A DNA stretch of 14,618 bases, taken from contig JAAURU010000035.1 in NCBI GenBank assembly GCA_012032075.1, positions 1 to 14,618 of the forward strand, given 5' to 3'. The translations under genes were made by a program, and so were the position numbers. Below are positions 8,774-14,618 of this stretch, one piece after another (position 1 is the stretch's first letter; every line of letters begins with the position of its first letter). The DNA is from Flavobacterium sp. (GTDB lineage Bacteria > Bacteroidota > Bacteroidia > Flavobacteriales > Flavobacteriaceae). Under the pieces are notes generated by a model. That model saw only the letters and a program-made list of their open reading frames with translations, was not told the DNA's origin and searched no databases.

Positions 8774-9160
8774 TTAATTTAATGCAAATGGAGCGCTAAA
8801 TTTGAAAGTAGGTATAATTACTCTAAAACTTTTTGTAGTTGTGAAATTTATCATACTGTAAAAACCTTTCATTGCTCCTATAGGAGATGATAATAAACAA
8901 CCTGATGTATAAGTATGGGTCTCTCCTGGTTTTAAAACAGGTTTTTTACCTACGACACCTTCACCATCTACAATTTCTTTATTGTTTAAAGCATCATAAA
9001 TTTCCCAGTGTCTAGTGTTTAGTTGTACAGAGTCTTTACTGTGGTTCTCAATTTTAATTTCATAACTAAAGGCAAAATGAATCTTGTAGTTCTTGAAGTA
9101 AGTGCCTTCAAAACTAGTCAAAACTGAAATTTTAATGCCTTTTGTTATTTGCGTTACCAT
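8774..9160 (-). CDS. apaG: ApaG (DUF525) family protein
   Basis: The intact 128-residue product matches ApaG over its full length. It is a small beta-sandwich with fibronectin-III-like topology. Visible landmarks are the N-terminal strand ITKGIKISVLTSFEG, the central FAFSYEIKIENHS, LNTRHWEIYDALN, GEGVVGKKPVLKPGETHTYTSGC and the closing strand with PTFKFSAPFALN. A role in Co2+/Mg2+ efflux has been reported for enterobacterial ApaG, and the same fold occurs in eukaryotic F-box and PDIP38 proteins; the molecular function is not settled. The ATG at 9158-9160 lies only 3 bases after the DUF3667 stop, which points to one transcript with the two upstream genes. No frameshift is seen. Confidence 0.93.
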   Translation of the reverse strand: MVTQITKGIKISVLTSFEGTYFKNYKIHFAFSYEIKIENHSKDSVQLNTRHWEIYDALNNKEIVDGEGVVGKKPVLKPGETHTYTSGCLLSSPIGAMKGFYSMINFTTTKSFRVIIPTFKFSAPFALN

Positions 9161-9163
9161 AAA

Positions 9164-10228
9164 TTAAAACAAAATTACACCTAAAGATATCATTATCAAT
9201 ATAGAAATTAATAAAAATATTCCAAATAGTGGAGTCAAAAGTATAAATTTTAAAACTGTTTTCCAACGCTTTTCCTCATAAAAATTCCTTAAAGATTTAT
9301 ATAAATAAATTGGAAAGACTATTGACATGCAAATTCCATAAGAAATTCTGAAAGATTTTTACTTATTATTTCTACAAGATTGAATACAATTAAGCAAATA
9401 AATAGAAAAGTAAAAAAGGTGTAGGAAAAAATAAGATGTTCAGTGTAATTAATATGTTTAGAATAGAATAGTAACCAAAACATTATTGTAATTATGGGCA
9501 AGGAAAGAAAAATTAAAAAAGGTAATTTTTGGTTAAAATATTCACTTAATTCGTTTTTAATGTTATTTGTTTTAAAAAGTTTAGATTTGTTATATAAAAA
9601 ACCTATTGAAAGTAGTGTTGTCATAACCTAATTCTAGCAAAGCTTCATAATCTTCTTTTTGAGGGTATTTTTGGCTAAAATTTTTAAAAGAAGAAATAGT
9701 GTAAAATAGACCTATTGTATTATTGTCAAAATCTGATTTTTTATAAATAGAATCTTTGCTAAAATTTCTATTTATCAAAATTTTATCTTTAATATTTGCT
9801 TTTGATTTTTCTTCAGCTATATTGATATGGATAGAGTCTTGTATTTGAATGATTTCTTCTTGATTGGAATCTTCGTTATATTGTATGTAATCTTTTTTTA
9901 ATTTTTCAGTAATGCCTAATATTATAAACAATAATATAGAAACGCTTAAAAACAAACGAAAAGGATTAGCATATTTTTGCCTTTTACCCTCATTAAATTC
10001 TTTTGCTAATATTCCAGGTTTTGAAAATAGAGAAATAAAAGAATTTCTCAATCTAGAGTCATAAGCATAAAAATTTGCAAAAAATTCTTCAAAGAAGTCG
10101 CTAATGGTCAATTTTTTGGTAGAGTTTAATTGTCCACAATGATGGCAATATTTTTCACTAATATCTAAAGGAGTTTCACAATTTAGACATTCATAACCTC
10201 TATATTGTTTAAGTTTTTTCTTAATCAT
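9164..10228 (-). CDS. DUF3667 zinc-ribbon membrane protein of unknown function (two frameshifts)
   Basis: The restored product has about 354 residues. The N-terminus holds a zinc ribbon with C14, C17, C28 and C31 (CLNC then CHHC). A conserved segment follows (SRLRNSFISLFSKPGILAKEFNEGKRQKYANPFRLFL) that I recognise as typical of DUF3667 proteins of Bacteroidota. A first membrane span starts at about residue 92 (FRLFLSVSILLFIILGI), a charged middle follows, and two to four more hydrophobic spans lie in the C-terminal half. Two breaks are present. At 9596-9601 the A run has one base too many, or two too few; removing one gives FNRFLYNKSKLF. At 9356-9360 the A run (minus-strand reading) lacks one; adding it gives KKSFRISYGICMSIVFPIYLYKSLRNFY and continues to the stop at 9164-9166. 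The ATG overlaps the stop of the plug gene by one base (TAATG). The function is unknown; the position suggests a link to the envelope. Confidence 0.82.
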
Positions 10229-11473
10229 TAGTTTCTAATTCCTTCACTATTTATGTTTGCAATTCCTATTACAGTATCATATCTGTCATTATTACCTCTA
10301 TAATAAACTAAAATAGTGTAATTGTTTTCAGTAAGATAAAAATTACCATCAATATTATCTTTATTATTGATTGTTTTAGATTTATCAGCAATAGTATATT
10401 GATAATTGGTATATCCTTGTTTGATTAAAATTGCTTTTTCATATAAACCAGATTCTTTATTGAAAGTCATTTTATTTTCTTCATTCATAGCATAATTATT
10501 AAACATTCCAGTAACATAAATATCTTCTTTTGAGAAAAGTTCTGGCATGTTTAAAGTAAAGTAAACCCAAGAATAATCAGCCTCAACTTGAGAGTTTTCT
10601 ACGTTTTTATTAAGCACTACAAAATTTCCATTAAAATCGGGGAAATAAGTATAAACTCCGTTTTTTCTTGGACTATTTGTGTACAAATGAGAATTATAAA
10701 TATCACCAGCAGTTACTCTTGCTACACTATTGTTAATAATTCTTATTTGAGAATTGTCAAGTGTATAAAATTCATTTCCTGCCCAAAACTGAGTTTCCTT
10801 GTTATATCTATAAATTAATTCAGTTCCAATAGTGTATTGTGGCTTAATTTTAGAAATTTGCTCATTCCAATTCCCATTTTTAAGAATAGAAATTTTCACA
10901 TTTTGGATAGGATTTTGTAAAACTAATTCTCCATAATTTATAGCTATTTCAATATTTTGTTTTTCATTTATACTTTCAGGATCTCTTGCTCTTCTAATTT
11001 CTGTGGCTACTCCTACTGATTCTGTATAAAGTACAAATTTTCTTGAAAAAACAACTTCTTGTTCGTCATTAAATATTTTAATAATATAGTTTCCTGTTTT
11101 GGTAATTTGATTGAATTTATTAGGGAATTGTTGACGATAATGAGAATATAACTGAAGTGTATTAAATGAATTCTCATAAGTAATAATTCTCTGATTGTCA
11201 ATTCCATTCAAATATTCAACTTTGGCAAGATTAGTAGGTGTCCAATCGTAATTATATTGTGTAATGGTGTAATAGTAATCAGCTTCATTTCCATATAAGT
11301 CATCAAATTGTAATTCAAATGATTCTCCTAGTTTAAAAAAAGGTGCACATTAGTATTATTTTGAACAAAAGAAATTGTTTTATGTGATAAGGTGGTTCAA
11401 TTTCCTTATCAATTTGAGCAAAATTCAAAGAAAAAACCGACAAGAAAACAAGTGAACAAAGGATTTTTTTCAT
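10228..11473 (-). CDS. Type IX secretion system plug protein (DUF5103; two frameshifts near the 5' end)
   Basis: The restored product has about 415 residues and belongs to the DUF5103/T9SS plug family. In Flavobacterium johnsoniae, Plug binds the periplasmic side of the SprA translocon and closes the channel when no cargo carrier is bound. A signal peptide (MKKILCSLVFLSVFSLNFAQ) starts from the ATG at 11471-11473. Restored residues 21-90 contain ESFELQFDDLYGNEADYYY and YNYDWTPTNLAKVEYLNGID, then YENSFNTLQLYSHYRQQFPN and KTGNYIIKIF, all typical of this family. The later part has ARVTAGDIYNSHLYTN and FTLNMPE, and a C-terminal beta domain (DIYVTGMFNNYAMNEENKM). Breaks lie in the T runs at 11378-11381 and in the A run at 11335-11341, each repaired by one added base. 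A shorter start at 11211 would lose the signal peptide and is rejected. Confidence 0.88.
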
Positions 11474-11522
11474 TTTTAAGTGAATTGATGTTGTAAAAAT
11501 ACTAAATCTAAAAATTGTAGTA

Positions 11523-11553
11523 CAAATTTTATGCAGTAATCTAAAATATTCAA
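11523..11553 (-). promoter_or_regulatory. Possible promoter for the plug-DUF3667-apaG unit
   Basis: On the minus strand, TAAAATTTG (11523-11531) resembles TAnnTTTG with one extra internal base. A TTG (11551-11553) lies 19 bases upstream. The -7 box is about 50 bases before the plug ATG. The extra base lowers confidence and could itself be an assembly error. Confidence 0.35.
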
Positions 11554-11596
11554 TAATTTAGAATCAATATAAATAACAAAAATCAATTGCTATATT

Positions 11597-11629
11597 TTTG
11601 GAGTAGTGTTGCTTAATTAATTAAATTTG
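11597..11629 (+). promoter_or_regulatory. Promoter of the nqr operon
   Basis: TAAATTTG (11622-11629) matches the -7 box TAnnTTTG. TTTG at 11597-11600 lies 21 bases upstream as the -33 box, which is within the usual spacing. The nqrA ATG follows 39 bases after the -7 box. The upstream TATTTTTG (11593-11600) also fits TAnnTTTG, so a second start further upstream is possible. Confidence 0.6.
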
Positions 11630-11668
11630 CACGTTTTGTAAAATAGTACTAACCATATCTTCAATAAC

Positions 11669-13014
11669 ATGTCAAAAGACATTCGGATTAAAAAAGGTTT
11701 AGACCTTAAGTTGAAAGGTGAAGCAGTAAAAAAAATAACTGAAACATCGCGATCGAAAGTCTATACTATTAAACCTTCAGATTTTCATGGTGTAACCCCA
11801 AAAATGGTTCTTAAAGAGGGTGCAACTGTAAAAGCAGGTGAAGTGATTTTCTATTCAAAAAAGGATGAAGCTGTAAAATTTGTTTCTCCTGTAAGTGGAA
11901 TCATAAGTGAGATTATACGTGGTGAAAAAAGAGTAATTTTAGAAGTTAAAATTGCAGCTGATCATCAAGATACTTATTTAGAGCACAACAAAAAAATCCT
12001 AAAGAACTTTCAAGAGAAGAAATTAAAGAATATTTGTTAGCTTCTGGTTGTTGGCCTTTTATTAAACAACGTCCTTATGATATTGTTGCTAATTCTGCTG
12101 ACACTCCAAAAGCTATATTTATTTCAGGAATTAATTCTGCTCCTTTAGAAGCTGATTTAGATTTTACATTAAACAGTAAGAAAGAACAGTTAGAAGCAGG
12201 TTTTAGCGCTTTGGTAAAGTTAACTCCTGGTAAAGTTCATGTAACTATAGATCCTAAATCAAGCTTTATGCCTTCTGTCGAAGGTGTTGAAGTGCACAAA
12301 GGAATAGGAGTGCATCCTGTAGGTTTAGTTTCTACTCAAATTGCAAAAATTGACCCTATAAACAAAGGAGAAAAAGTTTGGACTGTTAGAATCGAAGATG
12401 TAGTAATTATTGGAGAATTACTGTTAACAGGTAGATATAATCCAGAAAGACTTGTAGCATTAACGGGTTCAGGTTTTGAAAACCCGTCTTATGTTAAAAC
12501 GATTATAGGTGCTCAAATTAGTGATGTTGTTGCTGGAAATTTAAAAGAGGGAAATTATAGAATTATAAGTGGTAACGTATTAACTGGTGATAAGAAAACC
12601 AAAGAAGATTCTTTAGGTTTTTATCATAGTCAAATCACGGTAATTCCAGAAGGAGATGATTATGATTTCTTTGGTTGGAATTTACCACGGCCTAATAAAT
12701 TTAGTATTTATAGGGCTAATATGTTTTCTTTTTTAACACCAAAGAAAAAGTATGATCTGAATACTAATACAAATGGTGAGCATAGAGGATTTGTACTAAC
12801 AGGAAAATATGAACAAGTATTCCCACTAGATATTTATCCTTTAGAATTACTAAAATCTATTTTAGTGAAAGATATCGATCAAATGGAAGCTTTAGGAATT
12901 TATGAAGTTGCACCAGAAGATTTTGCGCTAACTGAATATGTTTGTGTTTCTAAACAGGATCATCAACGAATTGTTAGAGAAGGACTAGATGTAATGATAA
13001 ATGAAGTTGGTTAA
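11669..13014 (+). CDS. nqrA: Na+-translocating NADH:quinone reductase subunit A (one frameshift)
   Basis: NqrA is the cytoplasmic-side subunit of the six-subunit Na+-NQR complex, which oxidises NADH, reduces quinone and exports sodium. The restored protein has about 448 residues, the family length. It begins MSKDIRIKKGLDLKLKG. An early barrel-sandwich region (VLKEGATVKAGEVIFYSK, FVSPVSGIISEI) is followed by ASGCWPFIKQRPYDIVA, GVHPVGLVSTQIAKIDPI, RYNPERLVALTGSG and a C-terminal EVAPEDFALTEYVCVSKQDHQ. All are typical NqrA stretches. The frame breaks in the A run at 11990-11996. One added A gives HNKKNPKELSREEIKEYLLASGCWPF and removes the stop at 12038-12040. It is the first gene of the operon; nqrB follows after 25 bases. 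Confidence 0.94.
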
Positions 13015-13039
13015 TCAATAAATTTTAAAATCACAAAAA

Positions 13040-14235
13040 ATGGGATTAAAACAAAATTTACATAAGTTAAAAGAAAAGTATAAAGGAACTAAGTTTGAAC
13101 AAAGTTTTGGTGCTTTGCACACTTTTCTTTATTTGCCGAATATTACAACTCATTCTGGCTCGCATGTTAGAGATGCAGCTGATTTGAAACGTGTAATGAA
13201 TACTGTAATCATGGCAATGATACCAGTATTAATATTTGGAATGTTTAATGCAGGTTACCAACACAATTTAGCAATTAATGGTGTGGCAGATTTTTTAAGT
13301 ATAGATAACTTTATAATTGGATTAAAGAAGATTCTTCCAATGTTAATTGTTTCATATGGTGTAGGTTTAGGTATTGAATTTATTTTGCAACAGTAAAAAA
13401 ACATGATGTTGAAGAAGGTTATTTAGTAACTGGAATGTTAGTGCCTCTTGTAATGCCAGTAGATTTGCCTTTATGGATGCTTGCTGTTGCAGTTGCCTTT
13501 GGTGTAATTATAGCAAAAGAATTATTTGGTGGAACTGGGATGAATGTACTAAATCCAGCCCTTACTATTCGTGCATTTTTATTTTTCAATTGGGCAGCTT
13601 GGATGTCTGGAGATAAAGTATGGGTTCATGGAGCAGTAGATGGAGTTACTAAAACAAATGGAGTAGATGCTATTTCGGGAGAAACTATTTTAGGTGCTTT
13701 AGCACAAAATAAACCTTTACCAGAACATTGGGATGCTATGAATGCTTTTCTTGGTTTTATCCCAGGTTCTATAGGAGAAACTTCAACACTAATAATTTTA
13801 TTATCAGGTTTATTTTTAATTCTTACAGGAATTGGTAGTGCAAGAATTATGATATCTGCGATTGTAGGTGCATCGGTTATGGGATTCTTTTTTAATAGTT
13901 TAGTTTCTTCGGGTGTAATTTTAGAAGGAAGTAAATTTTATAGTTTAATGAGTTTTAATTGGTGGAATCATTTAGTTGTTGTTGGATTAGCATTCGGTAT
14001 TGTTTTTATGGCTACAGATCCTGTTTCGGCAGCACAAACTGGAAAAGGTAAAATAATATATGGATTTCTAATTGGTTTTATAAGTATATTAATTCGTGTT
14101 TTTAATCCAGCTTATCCAGAAGGTGTAATGATGGCAATCTTGTTAATGAATGTTTTTGCACCTACAATTGACCATTATGTAGTTCAAGGAAATGTTAAGA
14201 GAAGAATGAAACGATTAAAAACTCAAATCGCATAA
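13040..14235 (+). CDS. nqrB: Na+-translocating NADH:quinone reductase subunit B (one frameshift)
   Basis: NqrB is the multi-span membrane subunit that carries covalently bound FMN and takes part in sodium transport. The restored length is 398 residues. The N-terminus has FEQSFGALHTFLYLPNITTHSGSHVRDAADLKRVM, followed by several hydrophobic spans. GGTGMNVLNPALTIRAFLFF and ATDPVSAAQTGKGK are family signatures. The SGET sequence near restored residues 213-216 corresponds to the flavin attachment motif, with T216 as the probable FMN-linked threonine. The frame breaks in the T run at 13383-13386. One added T gives FATVKKHDVEEGYLVTGMLVP and links the two parts exactly. It lies 25 bases after nqrA and ends 2 bases before nqrC, so the three genes are one operon. 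Confidence 0.94.
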
Positions 14236-14237
14236 TT

Positions 14238-14618
14238 ATGGCAACAAAACGTACAGATTCAAACGTATATACCATTATTTTTTCTGTAGTAATGGTAGTT
14301 ATAGTAGGTGCTTTATTAGCTTTTTTGCAAATTTTACAAAAGATATGCGAAGCGATAATGACAAAATAAAAACTAAATTAGATATATTAAGTTCTATGGG
14401 TATTGATGCCAATCGAACAAATGCTTCAGAAATGTTTAATCAATATATAAAAAAACAATTTGTTATTGAAGGAGTTGAAGCAAGTGAAAATAAAGAAGCT
14501 TACCTAATAGATATTAAAAAAAGAGCAAGTTGCTGCTAAAGAAAGGTAAAAGTTTCAAAAAACTTTCCCATTGTTTTATTTGGGTGAAAAAAAGAAAGGT
14601 AAAAACATTTAATTAAAT
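14238..14618 (+). CDS. nqrC: Na+-translocating NADH:quinone reductase subunit C, 5' part (several frameshifts, cut by window end)
   Basis: NqrC is the periplasmic-domain subunit with one N-terminal membrane anchor and a covalent FMN. The ATG at 14238-14240, 2 bases after the nqrB stop, starts MATKRTDSNVYTIIFSVVMVVIVGALL, a short charged head and one membrane span. A base is missing from the T run at 14331-14336. Adding it gives AFFANFTKDMRSDNDKIKTK and continues into SSMGIDANRTNASEMFNQYIKKQF, DIKK. After 14516 the frame shifts again, this time from an extra A: the run 14516-14522 must lose one for KKEQVAAKE. The A runs at 14542-14544, 14548-14551 and 14557-14562 also look one too long if the natural sequence is EGKVSKTFPLFYLGEK. 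The flavin-binding C-terminal part, including its SGAT-type motif, lies beyond the window. Confidence 0.85.

Noticed and set aside
9319..9624. Separate small membrane protein gene
   Set aside because: Its first residues derive from a shifted reading of DUF3667, and the rest is the natural continuation of DUF3667 after the break at 9596-9601.
10588..10818. Plus-strand frame opposite the plug gene
   Set aside because: It is antisense to conserved plug sequence and has no motif or promoter.
11013..11207. Alternative minus-strand frame inside the plug gene
   Set aside because: It is a shifted reading of the conserved plug body.
1..14618. Programmed frameshifting or poly-A transcriptional slippage as in reduced endosymbionts
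   Set aside because: The runs are mostly 4-7 bases, no slippery heptamer with a downstream structure recurs, and the breaks hit unrelated genes. Assembly error explains them more simply.

Overview
The window looks like a fragment of an AT-rich Bacteroidota chromosome, most likely family Flavobacteriaceae (Flavobacterium-like). Four things support this: a secreted protein with SprB-type repeats and a type IX secretion (T9SS) C-terminal sorting domain, a T9SS plug protein gene, a Na+-translocating NADH:quinone reductase (nqr) operon, and TAnnTTTG promoter boxes with no clear Shine-Dalgarno sites. No rRNA, tRNA, CRISPR array, insertion sequence or phage gene was seen.

Layout. 1-2293 (+): 3' part of a large T9SS-exported surface protein. 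2317-2400: inverted-repeat intergenic element between convergent genes. 2415-5996 (-): purT, a class I aspartate-type aminotransferase and a membrane fatty acid desaturase, separated by hairpin terminators. 6109-6738 (+): rsmG, divergent from the desaturase. 6739-7055: gene-free, holding a second copy of the repeat core and the pruA terminator. 7056-11473 (-): a run transcribed as T9SS plug, DUF3667 zinc-ribbon membrane protein, apaG and then pruA; the first three are nearly gapless. 11669-14618 (+): nqrA, nqrB and the start of nqrC, divergent from the plug gene; nqrDEF would lie beyond the window.

The genes combine central metabolism (purine synthesis, transamination, proline/glutamate catabolism), membrane lipid modification, respiration with sodium export, 16S rRNA methylation and T9SS export. 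The surface protein is a likely T9SS cargo and the plug protein is a component of that export channel.

The dominant oddity is that eight of twelve genes carry frameshifts. Nearly all lie in A or T runs of 4-8 bases, and most are repaired by adding one base. Restored proteins have the expected family lengths and continuous family sequence. This pattern fits uncorrected homopolymer errors in the assembly much better than gene decay, so each affected gene is given here as one full-length coding region with its break positions. I found no convincing new biological system. The best leads are the plug-DUF3667-apaG unit and the intergenic inverted-repeat family.
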